In this document: one piece after another, positions 26,948-38,031 of the stretch
How the letters are laid out: the number at the start of each line of letters is the position of its first letter
Numbering within the stretch: the first letter of the stretch is position 1
Assembly: GCF_019097845.1 (NCBI RefSeq)
Contig: NZ_JAHRGM010000001.1
Coordinates: 186,001 to 250,000 of the forward strand
Length of the DNA: 64,000 nt
Source: Sphingobium sp. AS12
GTDB taxonomy: Bacteria; Pseudomonadota; Alphaproteobacteria; Sphingomonadales; Sphingomonadaceae
Direction of reading: 5' to 3'
The notes under the pieces: generated by a model
What the model was told of the DNA's origin: nothing
What the model saw: only the letters and a program-made list of their open reading frames with translations
Database searches by the model: none
Position numbers and translations under genes: made by a program

Positions 26948-27733
26948 ATGCTGATGAAAACTGTAACGCGCATCGGCGCGGCCACCGCCCCGCTTCTGCT
27001 TGCCACCCTGCTTGCAGGCTGCGCGACGTCCAAGAACAAGGCCGACACCCAATATGTCGCCCGCGACGTGTCCACCCTCTATAATAGCGGCAAGGACCGG
27101 CTCGATCGCGGCCAGTATAAGCTTGCTGCGGCCCTGTTTGACGAGGTGGAGCGCCAGCATCCCTATTCGCCCTGGGCGCGCCGGGCGCAGCTCATGTCGG
27201 CGTTCAGCTACTATATGAACAGCGACTATGCCGAATCCATTTCGGCATCGCAGCGCTTCCTGTCGATCCATACCGGCAACAAGGACGCGCCTTACGCTTA
27301 TTATCTGATCGCGCTTTGCTATTATGAGCAGATTGCCGATGTCAGCCGCGACCAGAAGATTACGCAGCAGGCGCTGGATTCGCTCGGCGAACTGATCCGC
27401 CGCTATCCCGGCACTCGCTATGCCGCCGACGCGCGGTTGAAGGTCGATCTGGTCAACGACCATCTGGCCGGCAAGGAAATGGAAGTTGGCCGCTTCTACC
27501 AGCGGCGTGGCCAGTGGCTGGCCGCCACGCTGCGGTTCCGGGTCGTCATCGACAAATATCAGACCACGACGCACACGCCCGAAGCGCTGGAACGGCTGGT
27601 CGAATCCTATCTCTCGCTCGGCATCCCCGACGAAGCGCGCAAGGCTGCCGCCGTGCTGGGCGCCAACTATCCCGGTACCAAATGGTATGAGCGCAGCTAC
27701 AAGCTGATGCAGGAACATGGCAGCAAGGCGTAA
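26948..27733 (+). CDS. bamD: Outer-membrane assembly lipoprotein BamD
   Basis: Lipoprotein of 261 aa in the BAM complex, which inserts beta-barrel proteins in the outer membrane. The signal TAPLLLATLLAGCAT has the lipobox LAGC, so Cys is lipidated. Tetratricopeptide-like helices follow (YNSGKDRLDRGQYKLAAALF, then RQHPYSPWARRAQLM and YYEQIADVSRDQKIT), the standard BamD pattern. ATG 26948 gives a compact signal peptide; 26936 and 26954 are alternatives and none has a clear ribosome site. It precedes recN by about 50 bases, an order found in many alphaproteobacteria. Confidence 0.94.
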   Translation: MLMKTVTRIGAATAPLLLATLLAGCATSKNKADTQYVARDVSTLYNSGKDRLDRGQYKLAAALFDEVERQHPYSPWARRAQLMSAFSYYMNSDYAESISASQRFLSIHTGNKDAPYAYYLIALCYYEQIADVSRDQKITQQALDSLGELIRRYPGTRYAADARLKVDLVNDHLAGKEMEVGRFYQRRGQWLAATLRFRVVIDKYQTTTHTPEALERLVESYLSLGIPDEARKAAAVLGANYPGTKWYERSYKLMQEHGSKA

Positions 27734-27784
27734 TCGCCTTTCTTGCCTGTTCCCCTTTTGTCCATTGACGGGTAGAAGCGCGTC

Positions 27785-29449
27785 ATGCTGAGTGCTTTGT
27801 CCATCCGCAATGTCGTGTTGATCGAGGCGCTGGACCTGGATTTCGGTGCGGGCCTGTCCGTGCTGACCGGGGAGACGGGCGCGGGCAAATCGATCCTGCT
27901 CGATTCGCTGGGGCTGGCGCTGGGCGCGCGGGCCGATAGCGGCCTGGTCCGCAATGGCGAGGCGCAGGCCAGCGTCACCGCGACCTTCGACCCGCCGCCC
28001 GCCGACCATCGCGCCGCGATGCTGCTGGCGGACAATGGCATCGACATGGAGCCGGGCGAGCCGCTGCTCATTCGCCGCACGGTGAAGGCTGATGGCGGCA
28101 GCCGTGCTTTCGTCAATGATTCGGCCTGTTCGGCGGCGCTGCTGCGCGAGTTGGGCGGGTGTTTGGTCGAAATTCACGGCCAGCATGACGATCGCGGGCT
28201 GCTCAATGCGCGGGGGCATCGGGCGCTGCTCGACGCCTATGGCCGCTGCGATGCGGGCGCGGTCGGCGCGGCGCATGGGGCGTGGCGCAAGGCGGCGAGT
28301 GCATTGGCTGAGGCGCGTGCTACCGTGGATACGGCGGCGCGCGACCGCGATTATCTGGCCCATGCCGTCGATGAACTCACCCGCTTCGGGGCGCAGCCGG
28401 GCGAGGAGGCGACGCTGGCTGAAGAACGCGCGTCGATGCAGAAGGGTGCGCGCCTGACCGACGATCTGTCGGCGATCGCCGATTGCCTGACCGGCTCCGA
28501 CGGTGGCCTTGCCCAGTTGCGGCAGGCGGCGCGGCGGCTGGACCGGATCGCGGCGGAGGATGAGCGACTGGCCGCCGTGCTGGAGGCGCTGGACCGCGCG
28601 GTGGTGGAGGCGGGCGAGGCGGAGGACCGGCTGGCCGAGGTGGCGGAGGCCTTGAGCTTCGATCCCGCCCGGCTGGACGATATCGAAACCCGTTTGTTCG
28701 ATCTGCGCGGGCTGGCGCGCAAGCATCAGGTCCAGCCCGATGATCTGGCGGAATTGTGCGCCGAGATGGCCGCGCGCCTGACCGCGATCGAAGGCGGGGA
28801 GGAGCATATCACCGCGCTGGAGGCCGATGTCGCGCAGAAGGCGGCGGCCTATCGCGCCGCGGCGCAGGCTTTGTCGGGTGAGCGCCAATTGGCGGCGGGC
28901 AAGCTGGACGCGGCGGTCGCGGCGGAACTCGCGCCGTTGAAACTTGACGCTGCCCGTTTCCGCACCGTGGTCGCGCCGCTCGATGAAGCGCAATGGAGCG
29001 GGCAGGGCATGGACCGGGTCGAATTCGAGATTTCGACCAACCCCGGCGCGCCCTTCGCCCCGCTGACCAAGATCGCTAGCGGAGGCGAATTGTCGCGCTT
29101 CATCCTGGCGCTCAAAGTCGCGCTGGCGGAGCAGGGCGGGGCGGACACGCTGATCTTCGACGAAATCGACCGGGGCGTCGGCGGCGCGGTGGCGTCCGCC
29201 ATCGGCGAACGCCTCTCGCGCCTCGCCCGCAGCAACCAAATCTTGGTCGTCACCCACAGCCCACAGGTCGCGGCGCGCGGCGCGGGGCATCTGCTGATCG
29301 CCAAATCGAGCGATGGCACGGTCACCCGGACGGGCGTTCACGCGCTGGACGATGTGGAACGGCGCGAGGAGATTGCGCGGATGCTGTCGGGCGCGGAGAT
29401 TACAGCCGAGGCGCGGGCGCAGGCGGAACGGTTGCTGGAGCGGGTTTAG
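27785..29449 (+). CDS. recN: DNA repair protein RecN
   Basis: SMC-like ATPase of 554 aa for double-strand break repair. Walker A is GETGAGKS at 29-36. The ABC signature KIASGGELSRFILALK and Walker B ADTLIFDEIDRGVGG are near the C-terminus. Long Ala/Glu/Arg-rich coiled-coil arms fill about 150-360. Length is typical. It follows bamD, and a 65-base perfect-arm palindrome lies right after its stop, where it may end the transcript. Confidence 0.96.
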   Translation: MLSALSIRNVVLIEALDLDFGAGLSVLTGETGAGKSILLDSLGLALGARADSGLVRNGEAQASVTATFDPPPADHRAAMLLADNGIDMEPGEPLLIRRTVKADGGSRAFVNDSACSAALLRELGGCLVEIHGQHDDRGLLNARGHRALLDAYGRCDAGAVGAAHGAWRKAASALAEARATVDTAARDRDYLAHAVDELTRFGAQPGEEATLAEERASMQKGARLTDDLSAIADCLTGSDGGLAQLRQAARRLDRIAAEDERLAAVLEALDRAVVEAGEAEDRLAEVAEALSFDPARLDDIETRLFDLRGLARKHQVQPDDLAELCAEMAARLTAIEGGEEHITALEADVAQKAAAYRAAAQALSGERQLAAGKLDAAVAAELAPLKLDAARFRTVVAPLDEAQWSGQGMDRVEFEISTNPGAPFAPLTKIASGGELSRFILALKVALAEQGGADTLIFDEIDRGVGGAVASAIGERLSRLARSNQILVVTHSPQVAARGAGHLLIAKSSDGTVTRTGVHALDDVERREEIARMLSGAEITAEARAQAERLLERV

Positions 29450-29459
29450 CCACCAACAC

Positions 29460-29524
29460 CCGTTCGTTTCGAGCCCTTCGACCGCCTGCCGCAGGCGGGC
29501 AGTCGAAGGGCTCGAAACGGACGG
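29460..29524. repeat. Palindromic repeat after recN, near-perfect hairpin
   Basis: CCGTTCGTTTCGAGCCCTTC and GACCGCCTGC are mirrored by GCGGGCAGTCGAAGGGCTCG then AAACGGACGG. The loop is only a few bases (CGCA), so it would make one long stem. It is the most symmetrical intergenic copy. It lies between recN and the monooxygenase gene. Confidence 0.9.
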
Positions 29525-29542
29525 AGGGAGTGAAGTGACGCG

Positions 29543-29917
29543 ATGACCCATAACCGCAGAGACATGATCGGCCTGACCGCCGCCGCCATGGCCGCCAGCG
29601 CCATCCCCGCCGCCGCGCAATCGGCCCAGCCGCGCTACGGCCTGATCGGCCAGATGATCGCCAAACCCGGCAAGCGCGACGAATTGCTAACCTATCTGCG
29701 CGAAGGTACGACCGGGATGCCCGGCTGCCTGTCCTACGTCATCGCGCTCGACACCGCCAACCCCGATGCGCTGTGGATCACCGAAGTGTGGGACAGCCGC
29801 GAAAACCACATGGCCTCGCTCAAAATCCCCGCCGTGCAGGCCGCCATCGCCAAGACCCGCCCGATCACCGCCGGTTTCGGGCAGCGGTTCGAGACAGTGC
29901 CGGTGGCGGGGGTTTGA
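29543..29917 (+). CDS. Secreted antibiotic-biosynthesis-monooxygenase (ABM)-like protein
   Basis: Protein of 124 aa with an N-terminal Tat-like export signal (NRRDMIGLTAAAMAASAIPA, then a probable cut after AAAQ) and one ferredoxin-like ABM domain. GLIGQMIAKPGKRDELLTYL, MPGCLSYVIALD and WITEVWDSRENHMASLKIP are the usual blocks of quinol monooxygenase YgiN-type proteins. An exported ABM protein is uncommon but not unique. Substrate is unknown. The gene follows the palindrome after recN and is followed by another palindrome. Confidence 0.82.
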   Translation: MTHNRRDMIGLTAAAMAASAIPAAAQSAQPRYGLIGQMIAKPGKRDELLTYLREGTTGMPGCLSYVIALDTANPDALWITEVWDSRENHMASLKIPAVQAAIAKTRPITAGFGQRFETVPVAGV

Positions 29918-29927
29918 TGGTATATTC

Positions 29928-32176
<2,249 letters not shown>

Positions 32177-32198
32177 CGTCAACGGAGAAGTGAATAGC

Positions 32199-32591
32199 CT
32201 AAGCCGCCAGCGCCTCCACCCCCACATCATGCGCCCGCCGGGCGGCCATGATGTCGCCGACATGGGCTTCGGCCCAGCCGGTAATCTGGTCCAATATGCC
32301 GATCAGCCCGCCTGCCAGCGGGGTCAGCCGATATTCCACCGTCACCGGCACGGTCGCAAAGGCGGCGCGGCTGACCAGCCCGTCGCGCTCCAGGCTCTTC
32401 AACGTCTGCGACAGCATCTTTTGCGAAATCGCGCCGATCCGGCGGCGCAGCAGGTTGAAGCGCACGGGGCCGTCTTTCAGGCTAAGCAGCACCAGCACCG
32501 CCCATTTGTCGCCGATCCGGTCGAGAATGTGCCGGGTCGGGCAATCGGGATTATAGGCGTCGCCGATGCGGGGCGGCGGAGTGGACGGCAT
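32199..32591 (-). CDS. HxlR-family transcriptional regulator
   Basis: Winged-helix regulator of 130 aa. It has the HxlR core: Cys22-like CPTRHILDRIGDKWAVLVLL, then RRIGAISQKMLSQTLKSLER and VEYRLTPLAGGLIGIL. The single Cys in the N-terminal helix is a redox- or electrophile-sensing residue in relatives. It diverges from a NAD(P)-binding oxidoreductase gene with about 105 bp between them. That gap has a near-perfect dyad (32663-32681), the typical arrangement for self- and neighbour control. Confidence 0.9.
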   Translation of the reverse strand: MPSTPPPRIGDAYNPDCPTRHILDRIGDKWAVLVLLSLKDGPVRFNLLRRRIGAISQKMLSQTLKSLERDGLVSRAAFATVPVTVEYRLTPLAGGLIGILDQITGWAEAHVGDIMAARRAHDVGVEALAA

Positions 32592-32662
32592 GGGCAGTAT
32601 CCTCGGCGTAACCAGGTGAAGGCAAAGTGCCTTCTTGCACCCCTGATAGCCAAATCTCTATC

Positions 32663-32681
32663 TGGTTTCCATTGGTAACCA
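32663..32681. promoter_or_regulatory. Candidate HxlR operator
   Basis: TGGTTTCC-ATT-GGTAACCA is an inverted repeat with 7 of 8 bases matching in each arm and a three-base spacer, placed between the divergent HxlR regulator and oxidoreductase genes. The motif is 15-34 bases ahead of the oxidoreductase start, so binding would block its transcription. No other copy is visible in the gap except a lone GTAACCA at about 32608. Confidence 0.5.
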
Positions 32682-32696
32682 CATATGGAGACGGAA

Positions 32697-33308
32697 ATGA
32701 AAATAGCGATCATCGGCGGCACGGGTCGTGCGGGGCAGGAAATCAGCGCGGAACTGGCACGGCGCGGGCATCAGGTGACAGCCATTGCCCGTCATCCCGA
32801 AAATGCGGTTAAGGATGCCGCGATCACTGCGGTTACGGGCGACGTCAACCATCCCGAAGCGCTGGCGGCAGCGATTGCAGGTCATGATGTCGTGGTCAGT
32901 GCGGTGATGTTTTCCGATACCGACCCGGCGTCGCTGGTCGATGTCGTGCGCCAGTCGGGCGTGCCGCGCTATCTGGTCGTGGGCGGTGCGGCCAGTCTGG
33001 AGGTGGCGCCGGGTGTGCCACTGATCAGCACGCCCGATTTCCCGAAGGAATATCTGCCCGAAGCCAGCCGGGGCAAGGCGTTCCTCGACTATCTGCGCGG
33101 CGTGGACGACATCGACTGGACCTATGTGTCGCCCTCGCTCTTCTTCTTCGTCGGCCCGCGCACCGGCAATTTCCGGCTGGGCACCGACCAGTTGCTGAGT
33201 GACGCGGATGGCAAGAGCAGCATATCCTATGCCGATTATGCCATCGCTCTGGTCGATGAAATCGAAACGCCGCGCCATAGCCGCCAGCGCTTCACCGTGG
33301 GCTATTGA
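32697..33308 (+). CDS. NAD(P)-binding oxidoreductase, NmrA/YwnB-like
   Basis: Rossmann-fold protein of 203 aa. MKIAIIGGTGRAGQEI is the dinucleotide-binding loop, followed by ATG-like DVVVSAVMFSD and the WTYVSPSLFF strand found in short atypical SDR proteins such as YwnB/BVR-B. No Tyr-x3-Lys triad is obvious, so the reductase activity is uncertain. I chose ATG 32697 because GGAG at 32687-32690 stands six bases before it; the earlier ATG 32685 overlaps that ribosome site. It is the probable target of the divergent HxlR regulator, which suggests a redox or electrophile response. Confidence 0.82.
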   Translation: MKIAIIGGTGRAGQEISAELARRGHQVTAIARHPENAVKDAAITAVTGDVNHPEALAAAIAGHDVVVSAVMFSDTDPASLVDVVRQSGVPRYLVVGGAASLEVAPGVPLISTPDFPKEYLPEASRGKAFLDYLRGVDDIDWTYVSPSLFFFVGPRTGNFRLGTDQLLSDADGKSSISYADYAIALVDEIETPRHSRQRFTVGY

Positions 33309-33324
33309 TACGGGGAGGGGGCGT

Positions 33325-33459
33325 TAGAGTTTTTTGGGAAAGCCGGTTCCGGCTCACTCCCCCGCCCAACCACCCGACAGGATGATACTGGATCGGGCGG
33401 GGGAGCGGGCTGGTACCGCACTTGAAAAGCGCCCTTTCGCGCTTTTCCAAACAGACTCT
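33325..33459. repeat. Compound palindromic repeat between convergent genes
   Basis: CTCCCCCGCCC (33357-33367) is mirrored by GGGCGGGGGAG (about 33396-33406). A second stem, GAAAAGCGCCCTTTCGCGCTTTTC, lies at 33424-33447. The right edge CAGACTCT (33452-33459) touches the stop codon of the GST gene and is the reverse complement of the AGAGTCTG edge of the element at 46660-46732. Left end GTTAGAGT is a weaker match. Confidence 0.65.
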
Positions 33460-34331
33460 TATGCCGCCCCCTCAACCTTATCCTGCGTTTTCGTCGCGAA
33501 GTCGCCCGCGTCGTGGCGCTCATGCAATTGTCCGTCGAGCGGGCCGTTGATCTTGTTGACCTTGCGCCCGCGCGTCACCGCCGGGCGGGCGTCGATCTGT
33601 CGCGCCCAGCGCAGCAGGTTGGTGTAGCTGGCCGCATCCAGAAATTCCGCGGCGTCATAGGCGTAGCCCAGCACGACGCCGCCATACCAGGGCCAGATGG
33701 CGATGTCCGCGATGCTATATTCGTCGCCTGCGACATACGCATTGTCCGCCAGATGCCGATCCAGCACGTCGAGCTGCCGCTTCACTTCCATCGTGTAGCG
33801 ATTGATCGGATATTCATATTTTTCCGGGGCATAGGCGTAGAAATGGCCAAAGCCGCCGCCCAGCAAAGGGGCGCTGCCCATCTGCCAGAACAGCCAGCTG
33901 AGCGCGGCTGTCCGCTTGGCGGGATCGGTCGGCAGGAAGGCGCCGAACTTTTCGGCCAGATAGAGCAGGATCGCGCCCGATTCGAACACGCGCTGCGGCG
34001 GGGAGACGCTATGGTCCATCAGCGCGGGGATCTTGCTGTTGGGATTGACCGCCACGAAGCCGCTGGAAAACTGGTCGCCATCGCCGATTTTGATCAGCCA
34101 GGCGTCATACTCCGCCGCAGTAAATCCCGCCTCCAGCAATTCCTCCAGCAGGATCGTGACCTTCTGCCCATTGGGCGTGGCCAGCGAGTAGAGCTGGAGC
34201 GGATGCTGCCCCACCGGCAGATCCTTGTCATGGGTCGCGCCCGCGATCGGCCGGTTGATATTGGCGAACTGGCCGCCACTGGCCTTGTCCCACGTCCAGA
34301 CGGCAGGCGGGGTGTAGGTTGGATCGCTCAT
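33459..34331 (-). CDS. yghU: Glutathione-dependent disulfide-bond oxidoreductase, YghU-type GST
   Basis: Glutathione S-transferase-fold protein of 290 aa in the YghU/nu-class group. The long N-terminal arm (PAVWTWDKASGGQFANINRP) precedes the thioredoxin-like domain with VTILLEELL and NPNSKIPALMD, and the helical domain has YSIADIAIWPWYG. Nu-class members bind two glutathiones and reduce organic disulfides or peroxides; this role is from family knowledge. Length and order of blocks match. It is divergent from the groESL operon with a 295-base gap that carries the groESL promoter and CIRCE site. Confidence 0.92.
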   Translation of the reverse strand: MSDPTYTPPAVWTWDKASGGQFANINRPIAGATHDKDLPVGQHPLQLYSLATPNGQKVTILLEELLEAGFTAAEYDAWLIKIGDGDQFSSGFVAVNPNSKIPALMDHSVSPPQRVFESGAILLYLAEKFGAFLPTDPAKRTAALSWLFWQMGSAPLLGGGFGHFYAYAPEKYEYPINRYTMEVKRQLDVLDRHLADNAYVAGDEYSIADIAIWPWYGGVVLGYAYDAAEFLDAASYTNLLRWARQIDARPAVTRGRKVNKINGPLDGQLHERHDAGDFATKTQDKVEGAA

Positions 34332-34454
34332 GGGGGAGAGGCCTCTCGTGAATGCTGATCCACGTCAGGTAGGAAGCACCCCGCCGCACCGCAACGGCGC
34401 TGGAGGATGTCGCATGGAAAAGCATCGGTCGCGAAAAAATGCATATGGAAGGTC

Positions 34455-34483
34455 TTGACCGATCTTTCGGTTGCGCCATATCA
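34455..34483 (+). promoter_or_regulatory. Predicted groESL promoter
   Basis: TTGACC at 34455-34460 and ATATCA at 34478-34483 are spaced by 17 bases, directly ahead of the CIRCE element, so transcription would start at or just before CIRCE. This is the typical housekeeping-sigma promoter under HrcA control. A sigma-32-type site is not evident. Confidence 0.6.
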
Positions 34484-34490
34484 AGCCGCG

Positions 34491-34517
34491 CTAGCACTCT
34501 ACCTCAATGAGTGCTAA
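34491..34517. promoter_or_regulatory. CIRCE element (HrcA operator)
   Basis: CTAGCACTC-N9-GAGTGCTAA (34491-34499 and 34509-34517) matches the CIRCE consensus TTAGCACTC-N9-GAGTGCTAA except for the first base. It lies about 110 bases before groES and just after the predicted -10. HrcA repressor binds this sequence in many bacteria; hrcA itself is not in the window. Confidence 0.95.
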
Positions 34518-34626
34518 CAGCGACGCAGTTTATCGGGACAAGGATAAGGCGAGGGCGGTTTTCGGGGAGATTCATCCCCGGATCGCGCGCCGGACCGATC
34601 CCAAACAGAAGGGAAAGGCAATCAAC

Positions 34627-34914
34627 ATGGCATTTCGTCCATTGCACGACCGTGTTCTCGTCCGCCGCATCGAAGCGGAAGCAAAGACCGCCGGTGGCAT
34701 CATCATCCCCGACACCGCCAAGGAAAAGCCGCAAGAAGGCGAAATCGTCTCCGTCGGCACCGGCTCGAAGGCTGAAGATGGCAAGGTGACCCCGCTCGAC
34801 GTCAAGGCTGGCGACCGCATCCTGTTCGGCAAATGGTCCGGCACCGAAGTCAAGGTCGACGGTGAAGACCTGCTGATCATGAAGGAATCGGACATCCTTG
34901 GCGTTGTTGCCTGA
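34627..34914 (+). CDS. groES: Co-chaperonin GroES
   Basis: Heptameric lid of 95 aa for the GroEL cage. [20 protein letters not shown], the mobile loop [20 protein letters not shown] and the C-terminal [14 protein letters not shown] are all standard. I chose ATG 34627 because it opens the family N-terminus; the upstream frame (34507) runs through the CIRCE right arm and has no similarity. It precedes groEL by 51 bases in one operon under the CIRCE site. Confidence 0.98.
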   Translation: MAFRPLHDRVLVRRIEAEAKTAGGIIIPDTAKEKPQEGEIVSVGTGSKAEDGKVTPLDVKAGDRILFGKWSGTEVKVDGEDLLIMKESDILGVVA

Positions 34915-34941
34915 GATTTTCTGACTTCTTCCATTTCCTAA

Positions 34942-36612
<1,671 letters not shown>

Positions 36613-36639
36613 GTCCAACGCTCTCGCTATGACAAGAAG

Positions 36640-36672
36640 AGGCCGGTGGAGCGATCCACCGGCCTTTTTATT
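36640..36672 (+). terminator. Rho-independent terminator after groEL
   Basis: AGGCCGGTGGA pairs with TCCACCGGCCT around GCGA, followed by TTTTTATT. It is a clean intrinsic terminator 27 bases after the groEL stop. Confidence 0.92.
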
Positions 36673-36719
36673 GTGCGCTACGCACGGCAACCGGCTGTTT
36701 ACCGATTGCCGCTAGCAAA

Positions 36720-37196
36720 ATGGCGATGAGTTTCAAAAAGCCTTTCCGCGCCGTCCCGGTGCAACTCGACCCCGCCTACCGCGCCCGGCAGCGGCGCGAA
36801 GCCCGGATGACATTGGCTCTGCGGCTGGTTGGTGTTTTCGCGGTCGGGCTGGTGGCCGCGCTATCACTCCACTGGTTCCGCAACGGACCTACCGCGCCGG
36901 GTCCGGCAGAGCCAGCTATGGTCGAGGCCCCGGTCGTGATGCCGGAGCCGGTCGTGCGTGAACTGCCGATGAGTGCTGCGGAACTGGACGCGCAACAGCC
37001 CTCGGCTGGTGGCGATCGTGCTACCGCGCCGGTCGAACGTAGGATTGTCCGTAGTAATGCGACGGTCACCGTCTTTCGGGATTGCCGCGCGGCATGGGCT
37101 GCTGGCGTTGCGCCGATTTACCGCGGGCAGCCGGGCTATGACGTCAGCATGGATGGCGACCTGGACGGCATAGCCTGCGAGCCCGTCAGGCGTTAG
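36720..37196 (+). CDS. Membrane-anchored excalibur calcium-binding domain protein
   Basis: Protein of 158 aa. One membrane segment lies at about 30-50 (MTLALRLVGVFAVGLVAALS). A Pro/Ala-rich linker follows, and the last about 40 residues form an excalibur domain: FRDCRAAWAAGVAPIYRGQP and the closing MDGDLDGIACEP. The DxDxDG calcium loop and the Cys pair (Cys in FRDC and IACE) are intact. Excalibur domains occur at the end of surface nucleases and other exported proteins, but no enzyme domain is present here. Its 3' end overlaps the convergent GNAT gene by 11 bases. Confidence 0.85.
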   Translation: MAMSFKKPFRAVPVQLDPAYRARQRREARMTLALRLVGVFAVGLVAALSLHWFRNGPTAPGPAEPAMVEAPVVMPEPVVRELPMSAAELDAQQPSAGGDRATAPVERRIVRSNATVTVFRDCRAAWAAGVAPIYRGQPGYDVSMDGDLDGIACEPVRR

Positions 37197-37875
37197 CCGG
37201 ATCGCGCACCAGCACCACCATCGGCAACTCTGCCCGCACCGCAAAGCCCAGCGTCTCGTAAAGCGCGATCGTCCGGTCATGGGCGGCATAGGCGTGGAGG
37301 AAGGGCGTCTCGCCCCGCTCCAGCATTGCCTGCATGACGATCCGCATCAGTGCGCCGGCGAGACCCCGGCCACGAAAATCGGGATGGGTGCAGACGCCGC
37401 TGACCTCGGTAAAGCCGGGCAGGCGCATCCGCTCGCCCGCCATCGCGATCAGCTGCCCATGTTCGCGCACGCCGATGAAGCGGCCCAGCCGATGGGTGAG
37501 CGGGTGAAAGGGGCCGGGCCGGGTCAATAGTGCCAGTGCGCGCATTTGGTCAGCGTCGGCTTCGCCAAGCACGATCCACTCACATGGCGTTGCCGGGGCA
37601 GGGGTAACTGTTGCTGCGACCATCTGGGCCAACGTCGCGGTGCGCGCGATCGTCATACCCGCCGGGGCCACCGCCACATCCTGTCCGACCAGCCACATTT
37701 CGCTATCGCCGGTCGCGAGCGCGGCCAGCGCCATCAGGCTGTCCGGGCCGTCATCTCCGGTCGCCGCGAAGGGGCCATAAGCGGGATCGAGCCGCATCGC
37801 CCGGTCATCCCCCTGCGCCAACGCCGCCCAGCCGCTGCGCAGCGTGTGCCAGACGGGACGATCAAGCGGGTGCAT
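37186..37875 (-). CDS. GNAT-family N-acetyltransferase
   Basis: Protein of 229 aa with its acetyltransferase fold in the C-terminal half. The acetyl-CoA pyrophosphate loop is HPDFRGRGLAGALM, and the region TFALYETLGF-like (IALYETLGFAVRAE) is the usual C-terminal motif. The N-terminal 110 residues are an FR47/GNAT-like half without a clear active site, so the protein may be a two-domain GNAT of the FR47 group. Acceptor substrate is unknown. It converges on the excalibur gene and diverges from the GGDEF-EAL gene. Confidence 0.85.
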   Translation of the reverse strand: MHPLDRPVWHTLRSGWAALAQGDDRAMRLDPAYGPFAATGDDGPDSLMALAALATGDSEMWLVGQDVAVAPAGMTIARTATLAQMVAATVTPAPATPCEWIVLGEADADQMRALALLTRPGPFHPLTHRLGRFIGVREHGQLIAMAGERMRLPGFTEVSGVCTHPDFRGRGLAGALMRIVMQAMLERGETPFLHAYAAHDRTIALYETLGFAVRAELPMVVLVRDPANA

Positions 37876-38031
37876 CGGGCAGACTCCAGGCTATGGGGCA
37901 GGATGGGGCTGCCATATCAGCCCGACCAGTCGGTTCAAGCCGGGCAGCCCTTCGGCTGGGGCTGCGGCCATATTAACCAAAAAATAAAGGGAAAATGCGA
38001 CACCGGGTCTGGGAACCGGAGACCCGCCAAT

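Noticed and set aside
26453..29620. A 1055-codon open frame on the minus strand over the kinase, bamD and recN genes
   Set aside because: It is a shadow of high-GC codon bias. The plus-strand genes have clear family motifs, and the minus frame translates to low-complexity Arg/Ala/Gln/His text.
37546..38031. Upstream extension of the GGDEF-EAL frame
   Set aside because: It overlaps the GNAT gene and an AT-rich, promoter-like stretch and has no family similarity. I start the protein at TTG 38032, with moderate confidence.
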